From assembly GCA_030549775.1 (NCBI GenBank), contig CM060173.1, positions 66,034,367 through 66,098,366 of the forward strand: 64,000 bases of DNA, in the 5' to 3' direction. The notes under the pieces were generated by a model. The model made no database searches, was not told the DNA's origin, and saw nothing but the letters and a program-made list of their open reading frames with translations. Shown in pieces: positions 12,555 to 22,929 of this stretch; the stretch's first letter is position 1; each line of letters starts with the position of its first letter. The position numbers and the translations under genes were made by a program. The stretch comes from Tamarix chinensis. Its lineage: Eukaryota; Streptophyta; Magnoliopsida; Caryophyllales; Tamaricaceae.

Positions 12555-12616
12555 CATGCATATATATATGTGTATGTATGTATACGCAACAAAGTACACA
12601 CACACACACACATGCA
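12555..12616. repeat. (AT)n and (CA)n microsatellites in the presumed CLE 3' UTR
   Basis: ATATATATATGTGTATGTATG at about 12560-12580 and a (CA)n run at about 12597-12612, within 15-70 bases downstream of the CLE stop codon at 12626-12628. Such runs are length-unstable. Confidence 0.8.
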
Positions 12617-12625
12617 AATATATAT

Positions 12626-12919
12626 CTAAGAGAGACTTGATGGTGGCTCGGTGTGGTGGTGTTGATCTGGTCCTCCTGGAGTTCGTCTATCAGGTCCGAT
12701 ACCTTGAATCGATCGACGCTGGAGTTTGAAGTTGAGGACGTTATGAAATCCAAGTTGGCGCAAAAGATGGTCGCTTTCAACGTTGTTCTCATGCATGGGT
12801 GGTGGGATCTGATGAGGAAGCATTCGTGCATGGCTTCTGATATTGATCAGGAATGCTGAGAAAACTATCAAATGGATTAATATAGATAGACGGGCTGATG
12901 AGTAAGTTGAGTTTGCCAT
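12626..12919 (-). CDS. CLE-family secreted signalling peptide precursor (CLE1-7 type motif)
   Basis: CLE precursors are secreted and cut to 12-13 residue peptides that bind CLV1/BAM-type receptor kinases. This intronless 97-residue frame begins MANSTYSS, followed by a hydrophobic stretch (residues about 11-27) and likely cleavage after SHA (about residue 31). A variable region includes HLLRQLGF, and the CLE box is RRTPGGPDQHHH (residues 78-89, DNA 12653-12688). Pro4, Gly6, Pro7, Asp8, His11 and His12 of the family motif are present, and PGGPD plus terminal HH is the pattern of the Arabidopsis CLE1-7 group. Unusual points are Gln at position 9 (normally Pro), Arg at position 2 and an eight-residue tail, TEPPSSLS. 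The start was chosen because ATG at 12919 is the first ATG after the TATA box at 13070-13077. The frame extends upstream only through a GTG at 12985. No disabling lesion is seen. The exact orthologue is unknown. Confidence 0.88.
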   Translation of the reverse strand: MANSTYSSARLSILIHLIVFSAFLINIRSHARMLPHQIPPPMHENNVESDHLLRQLGFHNVLNFKLQRRSIQGIGPDRRTPGGPDQHHHTEPPSSLS

Positions 12920-13059
12920 ATGGACGGAAACAGCTAGCTCGCTAGGTAGGCTAGGGCTGAACAAATTAAGTAGCAAGCCACGCACTACTAAGTGATTAGC
13001 TTGGACTTATTTTGAGCGAGGTATGATATGAATGATGGAGGCTGCTTTTCCAACCGCTG

Positions 13060-13086
13060 AACCAACGTTTATTTATAGCGTTGGTT
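13060..13086 (-). promoter_or_regulatory. CLE core promoter: TATA box inside an 8-bp inverted repeat
   Basis: TATAAATA on the minus strand at 13070-13077, about 150 bp upstream of the CLE ATG. This predicts transcription start near 13040-13045 and a leader of about 125 bases with no earlier ATG. The box is flanked by a perfect inverted repeat, AACCAACG (13060-13067) and CGTTGGTT (13079-13086), which resembles MYB-type sites. The TATA assignment is sequence-based; the MYB reading is inference. Confidence 0.6.
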
Positions 13087-13849
13087 AACAACAAACGGAC
13101 AATTGTGTCATTGTATATATTAATAAGTCTTAGTGGTGAGAATATGTTTATCAACCATTATTTATTGATATATTTTGCTTTGTCGAAAGTTGGCTTGCTC
13201 AGCTTCAGGTGGATGTTGGTACCCTGTCTTCAGAAAGCATTTTGATTAATTGAAATATTTATAAAAACACCAACAGATCCTATTACCCACATGACACCAA
13301 ATGATTCACGCCTCCTCATTCATTCATTCATATGAGGTCTGGATGTGTGGGACAAAATCTAACCGACGGATTTAGTGATATATGGGTTATGGATATCGGA
13401 TGAGATCTACTACAGTTTCTTCTTTAGTTGATTAATTATACATTTGATCAGTTTTTACCTTTAATTTTCATTTAAGGTTTTGTTCAATTGAAACGGTTTT
13501 TCAACAAAGAAAAAAAAATCATATGTAATTATCAAAATCTAGTCCTACTTTATTTTCTTACTTGGCTAATATTTCATCTTCAATGATGAAATATTACTTT
13601 CTAACTTATATTAATGACTCCTGTAAATAATTATTTATTATTATTGTTAAATATAAAAAATAATCAATCACCAATGAACCATTTAATTATTATCATAATT
13701 TCTACCAAAATATGCATCTTTTTAACTAATGCTAAAATATTCCTCAATCCTAAACACCGTAGCCGATCCATAATAATATTTTTGATTTTTATATTATATG
13801 ATTTGATGTGTAGAATAATCGTATCTTCATCTTTCTTATAGTCATATAT
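13087..13849. other. CLE upstream region, no gene seen
   Basis: AT-rich DNA presumably holding distal CLE promoter elements. Frames at 13614-13841 (plus) and 13664-13861 (minus) overlap each other and show no protein family features. Confidence 0.5.
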
Positions 13850-14785
13850 TGTAGCACCCAAAAACTTACTATCAAAAAAATTTAATTTAATTAAAATATA
13901 AATATAAACTATTAGATATTACGATCACATCTAATACTATGAAATATGTGATCATATGTTACAACCCCATTTTTTAATGCAAAAAAAAGCTTTTAAAATA
14001 TTAGCAAAAGCAAAAATAGGAAAACAATTATATGAAATATAGGATTTTATGATCGTATCTAACATGAGATGGATGTTTTGTCATTTATCTAATGCCATAA
14101 ATAAGACCATTACATAAGAAAAAACATTACCATTACATAAGTGATAACCCAACTATCTATTTCATGCAATATAATGATAGTAAATTCGCATAATAGAGGT
14201 CATGCAATAAATCATTTAGGCATATGAGAATAGGAGAATTATATGGTCATGCTTACATGCAACATCACACCTAATGTCCATGCATGTCACGTGGTAAAGG
14301 GAATTAGGGATCGCATTAATGATATAACCATATTGAGAGTGAACATACATGGGAATACATGGCCATTACATATTTCTAGTTTATTTAGGTCATTATCTTC
14401 TTAGATTGGTGATCACATAATCCTCAAATTGTTAAAGAATATCGAGCAAACACCCTATGTCTCCACCATAAACCTAATCATGACATTATAAAGTAACTCG
14501 TAGTAATGTATTAATAGCAATTAAGAGACGTAAAACACCATTACATATGGTCATGGTCATGGTCATGATCCATGGTAGGATAATACATTGCATTGCTAGG
14601 TATATTAACCCTTAAGTGTCAACACCCCCTTAATACACTAAAGGTGTAAGAATAATAGGAGAGATACTAGGATCAATGTCTGTTCCCTTCTTTTTGGTGA
14701 AATATAACACTAACTACCCATAGTTAGCTACTCAGAGAGTTAAAGAATCATAGGCTCGAATGGTTTCTTACTCTTTGTGTGATTA
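13850..14785 (-). mobile_element. Possible degenerate LTR end
   Basis: TGTAGCACCCAAAAACTTAC at 13850 resembles the TGTAACACCCCAAAATTTAC terminus of the LTR at 30897, and TGTTACAACCCCATTTTTT occurs at about 13956. The rest is AT-rich with no further landmarks. It may continue after the CACTA element (19941-20700). The other end was not found. Confidence 0.3.
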
Positions 14786-14809
14786 CACTACCCCGGGAAG
14801 GGGTTTTGA

Positions 14810-15370
14810 TAACGGTTATTTTATGATTTTAATAGTGGTTTTGAATAGTTATTTAACCGCTCGTTATTAAATCTTTAATAACGATTTATAATTGTCATAA
14901 AAAATATACAAAAATCCACGAATATGTGCATAAAATTCATATTTAATAACGGTTTTAAAGTAAAACCGTTGTTAAAAACTAAGTTTTAAGAACGGTTTTC
15001 AAGTAAACTGTTACAAGGTTTTAATAACGGTTACAAACTCAAAACCGTTGCCAAAATTTGTTCCCATTAGGGTTTCAGTCAATGATTATACATTTATTAA
15101 ACCCTAAAACATATTAAATTAGAATAAATTTGAGATCAAATGCACATTTTTAATAATGGTTCTTAATGCAAACAGTTATTAAAACATACATTTTAATAAT
15201 AGTTCTTATTCAAAATTGTTATTAAAACTATATAATCTAATTAGGGTTTCGGTGATTGATTATGTGCGCATTTATTAAACCCTAATATGTATTACATGAG
15301 TAAAAATTTGAGATTAAATACATGGTTTTAATAACGGTTCTTAATAAGACCCATTATTAAAACTATATGT
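14810..15370. repeat. CACTA left subterminal repeats
   Basis: At least ten copies of a short motif built on AATAACGGTTTT or its complement AAAACCGTTATT, including variants with AATGG and AACAGTT, spaced tens of bases apart. Paired inverted copies could fold into hairpins. Confidence 0.75.
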
Positions 15371-16980
15371 TTTTTTTTTTAATTTTGTTGTTGTTTTGTT
15401 CCTACACATATATACAGTTGTATGTTCAAATATTTACCAAATCTGCAATGTAAAACAACACTAATTCATATATACATGCACGTCTTCCTCCCAAATGATA
15501 TTCCATATTTTCAATCAAGCTCTAATTCATATGTTTGAATACACCATGCATACTGAGGAATGAAAATTAGTAGGCGTACCATGATTAGGTAGCTCTATAC
15601 TCCAAAGTCAAAAGTTCATACATCATAGCCTAGAAAACCAAAAGAGGTAGACGATATACAAACTTGAACATGCATATAGAATATAGATCCCTACCTAATA
15701 CCGAATGAATGAGTGCACGTGCTTGGTCCATTGGTCTCTAACTTCATCAATTTCATCAACATTATATTACTGGCCTTATGCATAGTCATCGGTGAAAAAC
15801 TACAACACCCAAGTTTTGATTAATTTACAGTTAGCACTTAGGTCATGTACCAAATATATATGTCATGATTCATTAATGGAAAAATATGGAAAAGCAAATA
15901 TACATAGCTTGGATCTATGTTGACCAATCTATTTTGGACTATAAGATCTATTGCTCTATATACATAGTATCCACAATCATCGTCGTTTGGTTGTTTTAGA
16001 CAGTGTCAAATGAATTCAGTTAGCTCTATAACTATTAGATATTAATTTGAATTAAAACAAAATACAAAATAGTTATCTTCTTACTTACCATGACAGGCTC
16101 ATATTGAAGACTCTTTGGGTCTGAGACACCATCCTCACCTCTCCTTTGATATGCCATCTGTAGTGCGCTAATAAATAGAGTTGGATACACAATATTGTAA
16201 GTATATATACCCTAAATAATGAAAGTAGAATATATCTATAAATCAGCTAATAAAGTAAGAAGTAAAAAGTATACTAACGTATTGATAAATTCCTTCCTAC
16301 CATGATGAGCGACTTCAAAAGGCACGTCATAGGTTCGAAGGAAATCAAACTCATAGACTTTATTAAGATCAGGTCAGATGGCGTACATAATACATTGTTC
16401 AGTTGCAAGGCAAGGAATGAGATAGAGCTTGTTATGTCCCTCAATCAAAATGAGATATGCTAAATAGTTTATGTGCCTACCCTCTCTTATTGTAGTGCCC
16501 TTAGCTATATAGTATGGGCACACAAACACAATAGAGGACATCAACCCTTCCATCGTAGTTTGACTAGCTACCAACCTATGGATGACAATAACAATACATA
16601 TTTCTTAATAATTAATAACTCATATAAGAGGTCATAAAAATTCCAATAGTATAAGAAGTACTAAAATCTTAAATATGAAATAATACTTACGTGATATAGA
16701 CAAATCATAAATATATTCTACTAGATCTTAACCAACTACGTAGAGATGACAACATCAAACTATTTAAAAAAAGAACATAATCTTTAGTTATATATTTAAC
16801 AAATGAGGTGAATATCAAACTATCATCAAATGGTTCAAGCTACGCATAGTAAAATTAAGTAGATATTAATAAGATAATACATATATATAGGTTAAGTATA
16901 ATAATATGATACTATTAAAAGTAGAGTTGAGAATAATGTATATAATAGTTTGTTATAAGATCACATATTAATTATTATTT
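15371..16980. other. CACTA interior, no identified gene
   Basis: The minus strand at 16080-16574 keeps a readable frame (16574-16374, containing EGRHINYLAYLILIEGH) that continues past one stop into NKVYEFDFLRTYDVPFE. It is interrupted by possible introns and matches no family I can name. It may be a captured gene fragment or the remnant of an element-encoded protein. Confidence 0.35.
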
Positions 16981-16984
16981 TTAG

Positions 16985-18590
16985 TATAATAAACGCTAAA
17001 CCCAAACCCTAACCCTTAACCTAATAAATTATAACAAAAACTAACTTTAAACTTAATTGAACCATAATCCTAATCCTAAATAAATATAATTAAAGCCTAA
17101 TAAATCCTATATTATTATTAAAACACTATTATTATTATTATTATTATAATAATAATAATAATAATAATTATAATAATAATAATAACCCTAAGCCTAATCT
17201 TAACCATAACCCTAATAAATTATAATAAAATTATCCCTAAACCTCATAAGATAATGATCCTAAATGTAGGTACCTATAATTAAACCCTAATAAATCCTAT
17301 ATTATTATTATTATTATTATAACATACAATTATTCCTGTCTATTTAATTTTTTACTTTTATATTTAGTATAATAAATGCTAAACCCTAACCCTAACCCAT
17401 ACCCTAACCTTACACCTAACCCTAACCCTAACAAATTATAATAAAAACTAACCCTAAACCTCATAAGATAATGACCCTAAACCTATCTAACTATAATTAA
17501 ACTCTAATAAATTCTATTTTATTATTAATATTAATATTAATATTGCTACTATTATTATACACAATTATTCCTATCTATTTAATTTTGTAATTTTATATTT
17601 AGTATAATAAACTGATGTGGTTTTTATCAGAGTAATGGAAGGTTGGATCAAAATTTGTATTAGAAGTTGTCAACCACGATCTAATGCAAAAAGAATGAAG
17701 TGATTTGGTGGATTATGGACGAAGAAATTGATGTTACAAGATGAAGGTGTTCAGCAGATTTGAAGGTATTCAAATGTGTCGTGTGAAGATAGATTTGAGG
17801 AAGGATTAATCCTGAATTATCCTTGCTCAGTACAGACCCAAAAGGGAGGATTAGACTTTAGCTCTCTTGCTCAAAGTTTTATCAAAATTCTTATTATTCA
17901 TTCTATTCAATTCTCTATACAAATGTTGTGCACAAAAGGTATATATAGGAAATAATAAGCTTGGTGGTGAGCTTCCTTAACCAGCCAAGTTTACCCACCT
18001 AATCCAGCCCATTAATCATGGTTGAATTAAGCCCATATTAACCTTAATCCATAGAATAATATCATTGGTTAAATGATACTAAGGATTATTATTACAAAGC
18101 TATACAATAGACTAAGATACATACATGAAATTATAGCCATACCCTAACTTACCTAAAATATACTTAGGGTTAGGGTTTACAACAAGTTTATAAAAATAAT
18201 GAATATCATCACTCTATCTCTTGTTGTAATGTATCATCCTATGTATGTCATAGTCTTGCATGCCTTGGAATACTTGTACACATCAATGTGTATGAACATC
18301 ATCTTCTTGCAAATATGTAACATACCTACAAGAATAACTTGAATGGTTTTTAATGTCAAGCATATTAGAATTATCAAGAATATTTAACATGATAGACTCC
18401 AATATTATAAAAGCTAAATCATCTTCCTTACCTTGAGGATTAGAATGAATAGGACAATCATTATGTTCAATGGATGCTCCTACATCATAAACGCTAAGCC
18501 CTAACCCTAACCCTAACCCTCACCTTAATAAATTATAATAAAAATTAACTCTAAACCTAGCTAACTATAAGTAAACCCTAATAAATCCTA

Positions 18591-18645
<55 letters not shown>

Positions 18646-18825
18646 CACAATTATTCCTCTCTATTTAATTTTTCACTTTAATATTTAGTATAATAAACGA
18701 TCAACCCTAACCCTAACCATACCACTAACACTAACACTAATAAATTACAATAAAACCTAACCCTAAACCTCATAAAACTCTAATCCTAAACCTAGCTAAC
18801 TGTAATTAAACCCTAATAAATCCTA

Positions 18826-18862
<37 letters not shown>

Positions 18863-18900
18863 CACAATTATTTCTCTCTATTTAATTATTCACTATATAT
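16985..18900. repeat. Telomere-like (CCCTAA) minisatellite with ATT microsatellites
   Basis: Four units begin near 16987, 17362, 17602/18488 and 18690. Each has AGTATAATAAAC, then degenerate CCCTAA runs, AATTATAATAAAA, CTAACCCTAAACCTCATAA, AATAAATCCTATATT, a variable (ATT)n run and CACAATTATTCC. Unit length varies (roughly 200-380 bp), mostly through the (ATT)n run. The third unit is split by the LTR at 17613-18487. It lies inside a transposon, so it is an interstitial array, not a chromosome end. Confidence 0.82.
17613..18487. mobile_element. Solo LTR, 875 bp, target duplication TAAAC
   Basis: Begins TGATGTGG and ends CTACATCA, an inverted TGATGT/ACATCA pair with TG...CA termini. The five bases on both sides are TAAAC (17608-17612 and 18488-18492), and removing the insert restores the minisatellite unit. 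It contains TATA-like GTATATATAGG near 17940. The size and short terminal inverted repeat fit a Ty1/copia LTR. No internal domain is present, so it is a solo LTR or a very small non-autonomous element. Confidence 0.82.
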
Positions 18901-19198
18901 TCTTTATTTTCTATATATATTTAATCCTCATCAAATAAAAATCATTATATATGCATCTCTAGTTGAAATTTTCATTTAATGATGTCCATATGTAAAATAT
19001 ATTTTCATTTCATTATATGATATTTCCTATATCTTATAGTTTCCTATACTTATTAATGCAAATGTATATATATAACAGTACCACTACAAATTCAACAACC
19101 AACAATGATATTTTTCACCAACACATTCAACAACACATTTTTGAACGACAAACTGTAATTTTTCAATAATAAATAATGCAACCTTGTATCAACATGCA

Positions 19199-19202
<4 letters not shown>

Positions 19203-19257
<55 letters not shown>
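19203..19257. repeat. (AT)n microsatellite
   Basis: About 27 uninterrupted AT dinucleotides. It creates an artificial Tyr-Ile open frame. Confidence 0.97.
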
Positions 19258-19261
<4 letters not shown>

Positions 19262-19649
19262 AGAGAAAAAGCTACGAGCAGAAGAACAAAAGCATACTTA
19301 AAAGGAGCGACGACGAGCAAGAAAACGTCGGCGAGCAAGAGGAGAGTGGTGACCACCTATAAACGTGGCAGAGGAAGAAGCTAGAAGTGCTGGCTAAGTA
19401 TGGAAGAATGAAAACACATGAAAATCTGAGAATGGCAGAGGTGTGGTGCTGCAAGGAAAAGGAGAGTTGGCAATGCGAAAGAGAACAAGTGGTGGTTTCC
19501 CTGACTTGAGAGGAGCCAGAGTGGTGGTACATGGTGTGGTGGTGCGAGGGTTTGCAAGAGAAGGATAGTAAGAGAGGGAATGTGTAGAGTCTGAAATTTT
19601 TAGCACGAAATAGAACTGAACAAAATAAAAAGCAGATTTAGGGTAGGAA

Positions 19650-19915
19650 CTGTTATTAAAACATATTTTAATTATAGTTCATGTAGGAACTATTATAAAC
19701 CTAGTGTGGCTTTTGACAATGGTTCTTTTAGGATTCATTATTAAAACATCTTTTAATAACGTTTTTTCTTGCACCGTTATTAAAACTGCCTTGTAAATTT
19801 TAGCATTGGATTTTTAATAATGGTTTTAAACTATAATCGTTATCAAAACTATCCCGTGCATTAATTTTCACGCGTTTGACAACGGTTTCCGAACCACCAT
19901 TATTAATGTCCTAGT
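19650..19915. repeat. CACTA right subterminal repeats
   Basis: Repeated AATAACG/AATGGTT motifs matching those at 14810-15370, ending about 25 bases before the TAGTAGTG terminus. Confidence 0.7.
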
Positions 19916-19940
19916 ATTATTTCTCATTTTCATAGTAGTG

Positions 19941-20734
19941 TAACTGCTTTATCAATAAAATTTCTTAGCACATGAAGGCCAACAATTTAGTCATTTTACC
20001 ACTTTCTCATCATGATGTGCTCTATGGCTTTAGAAAAGCCATAAAAATCATAAATTATTAAGGCTATTTTCTAATTCATTATTAATCCATTCATTTTAAC
20101 TATTATGACTGAGATTTGGATGTTAGGCATTTACTTAAGGATTCTAACACCTAGCCTCATAAATTCCTTATAACACCCACCATTTCCTATGAATGGTAAT
20201 TTAATGTGGATTCCCCTTTTACTTAACTATTTTATGCCGAGCAAGGATAATCTATATTAATACCATATATAGTTAAATCGTAATTTAACTTCAAAGGGTC
20301 TTCTATTTTATTTTAGAAGTTAAATTCTAGGTCAAACCATACTAAAAGTTCACTATGTAGATCCATATAATATACATTAAGAATTTTTGGTCACCCATAT
20401 TCACAAGGTTCAACAATTTCATGTCAAGGCATAGACCATTAAAAGTTCACTTTAAACTATGATCTAAGCCCATTTATTTATCATGTGGAATTTAAAGGAT
20501 GGAACTCAACTTCTAATTTAAAAGGAAAAATCAACTTCTATTTGTCAAAATAATGCCAGGATTGGTTGCAGACAAGAATGCATAGTTCTCGAGGGACTAA
20601 AGGTTATTAGGGTATCTTATTAGAGATGCAAGCCTAGACCCTCGGTGAAGGTGGTGTCCACGGTTTTTCTTGATATGTTAGTACATAAAGGGTACACTCT
20701 CTTCTTGTGTAGTGCTTAGGATCTATATGTCAAG
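19941..20734. other. No supported gene; junction between CACTA and gypsy remnant
   Basis: AT-rich DNA without landmarks up to about 20580. Upstream of the recognisable reverse transcriptase, 20580-20734 may be a decayed part of the same gypsy polyprotein. The 5' LTR, gag and protease of that element are not visible. Confidence 0.4.
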
Positions 20735-21100
20735 GAGTTCTTGATTAAGGATATCCAAGTGGTACAAAAGTTTCTAGATGTGTTTCCCAATGAGATCTTA
20801 AGTGTGATGCCAGTGCATGAGACATATTTAACGATAGATCTTGTACAAGGGATAGAGCTTGTGTTGAAGGTACCCTATAGCCTTGTGCTGACTGATATGG
20901 TAGATTTGAGTACTTAATTGGAGAAGTTATTAGAGAAGAGTTATATTTGGCCAATTATATTACCTTGGGGATCATTAGTGTTTTTTGTACGGAAGAAGGA
21001 TGGTGGGATGAGAATCTACATCGATTATCAAGGATTGCACCAAGTTATGGTGAAAAACTGTTATCATTTACCTTAAATCAACAACCTCTTTGATTAGTTG
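20735..21100 (+). pseudogene. Ty3/gypsy reverse transcriptase, N-terminal part, interrupted
   Basis: The frame gives LDVFPNEI, TIDLVQGIE, LEKLLEKSYIWPIILPWGS, VFFVRKKDGGMRIYIDY and LPxINNLFDxL with several stops. These are the ordered motifs of plant gypsy RT ([54 protein letters not shown]). The sequence breaks at 21100, where an LTR has inserted, and continues at 26362 with CGDIVFFKIDLR. The gag and protease part upstream is unrecognisable. Confidence 0.85.
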
Positions 21101-22078
21101 TGTAACACCCCCAAAATTCACTACTGAAAAATTTCGTTTTATTAAAAGATAATAGCGGAAGCAGATAAATAAAATGTGAACTTTGGGAGTATTACCGCCA
21201 CACTTAGTACCAGACCGGTTCACTCATACCGTTCTAGTACCAAGTGCTAAGGCTAAGAAAATGAAATACAATTCGAAAGACATTCAACATGCATAAATCA
21301 GAGTAAATTGCAAGAACTTCAACATATTTAAATCAGAGTAGCGCATCAAATCGTTTTCAATAATAAAATCCACCAATGGTGGTTACTTTAACAACGTTAA
21401 CATTTAAAACCAAGAATTTAAATGAGAAAGAGAAAAAGCCATGATACCAGAAAATTCCTTACTCTCCTTCCCGTAACCCACTCGAGTAGCACCTAAAAAT
21501 ACCTGCAAGGACACTGCCCATTAAATAGGCAGGGGCCCCAGAAAGGGAATCCCTTCAGTACTACGGTACTGAGTAACCCTTTAATACCACACTTAAAGAC
21601 AGGCCCGCATACGGCACATAATGCAAGTCACGCACATAAATAATGAGAGGTGCATACGTAACAATAATACGTAACACAAGTTATAATTCACAATCGATAT
21701 CTTTGGGCCTTAAGCCATGTCATAGTGTAAGATCAGTACATTCTGGCCTTAAGCCATTATTCCATCATTATTCAATCAATATCATATTTTATATCCATGT
21801 GAGTACGAGAACCCCACTATTATAGCCGGTGGACCAGTATACACTCAGGGCAGAACGCCTCTGACCACTATTATTGCCGGTGGACCGGAAGATAAACACA
21901 CAGGGCAGAACGCACCTGACCACTATTATTTGCCAGTGGACCGGTCTGGCCCCGACTCACATGGTGTTCCACTATAAGTGATTAGTATTTTACCATAATC
22001 TTATTCACATACATAACCGATTTTATTGAGCTCAGGACCCCCACTATTATTGCCGGTGGACCGGAATACAGATAACTC

Positions 22079-22262
22079 ATCATCCAGGGCACAACGCTCC
22101 TAGCCACTATTATAACCGGTGGACCGGGATATATAGAGAATCATCATCCAGGGCACAACGCTCTTGGCTACTATTATAACCGGTGGACCGGGATACATAT
22201 AACTCATCATCCAGGGCACAACGCTCCTGGCCACTATTATAACCGGTGGACCGGTACTCAAT
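22079..22262 (-). repeat. 64-bp tandem repeat, three units, with CCGGTGGACCGG cores
   Basis: Three adjacent units start CCAGGGCACAACGCTC at about 22085, 22149 and 22212 and contain CCACTATTATAACCGGTGGACCGG-type cores. More diverged units lie at 21815-21960 and 22030. Related cores occur in LTR copies A (2060-2420) and B (3140-3440). Confidence 0.88.
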
Positions 22263-22929
22263 ATCATAATCATCTGGGCCCGGCTCATTAATATTTCACT
22301 TTCAATACTAGTATCTTTCCTTTCTTTAATCAGCACATCAATCATATTTATTTGCCTCGATTGGGAGATCGATAACCCGGGACACAAAGGTACACCGGTC
22401 GTACCGGTGCATATCAGCTACTCAGTACCCTTCAACCATGAACCCAAGGACGCAAAGGTACCCTGGTCGTACTAGTGCATAAAGCTAACTCAGTACCCTA
22501 TCGACAAGGACACCTAATCCATAAGTATGCATACCCCCTAACTAGGTCCGTAGAGCTAGGAAGAGTAAGATATGGGGCCTGGCTAGGGGCACAAAGGCAC
22601 ACCAGCAAATACCAAAATAATCGTGGACTAAACCACGTCCTTAGGGTAGCGACCCCTAAGGAGTCACCATTCCCGATCTCGAGGTCTTTCATTTTAAGTA
22701 ATAGTGTCTTAATTAAGGTGATCACATAAAGCACGATAATCCGATACTTATTCACTTTCAATCGTTTCGATATCATTAATCGTTTCTTATTCAGAGGATT
22801 ATCCAGGAGGTCACAGAGAAACCATCAAGGCCATACTAATCATTAGATACTCTTACTTGGCTAATCAACATTATTTAATCATATTAATGTTCCACAATCT
22901 CAAGGACGTGTTAGGTATAAACTACTCAT

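Larger units (their letters stand above)
14786..19940. mobile_element. CACTA (En/Spm-like) transposon, non-autonomous or decayed
   Basis: The left end begins CACTACC at 14786 and the right end closes TAGTAGTG at 19940, inverted CACTA termini. Flanking trinucleotides are TTA and TAA, a target duplication with one mismatch or none at all. Both ends carry dense subterminal repeats in the two orientations (TTTAATAACGGTTTT and AAAACCGTTATTAAA), a hallmark of CACTA elements where transposase binds. No transposase domain is visible inside. The interior holds a telomere-like minisatellite and a solo LTR. Total span is 5155 bp, of which 880 belong to the later LTR insertion. Confidence 0.78.

Noticed and set aside
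12508..12859. Other frames overlapping the CLE gene on both strands
   Set aside because: They share sequence with the CLE frame but show no motif; the CLE frame has a signal peptide and a conserved box.
12920..12985. Longer CLE protein starting at 12985
   Set aside because: The codon there is GTG, not ATG, and the first ATG downstream of the TATA box is at 12919, immediately before a good signal peptide.
17380..17450. True telomere sequence (CCCTAA runs)
   Set aside because: The runs are short, degenerate, interleaved with other sequence and enclosed in a CACTA element, so they are interstitial.
22079..22262. CRISPR-like array
   Set aside because: Three 64-bp units with no unique spacers, inside a plant LTR; a simple tandem duplication.
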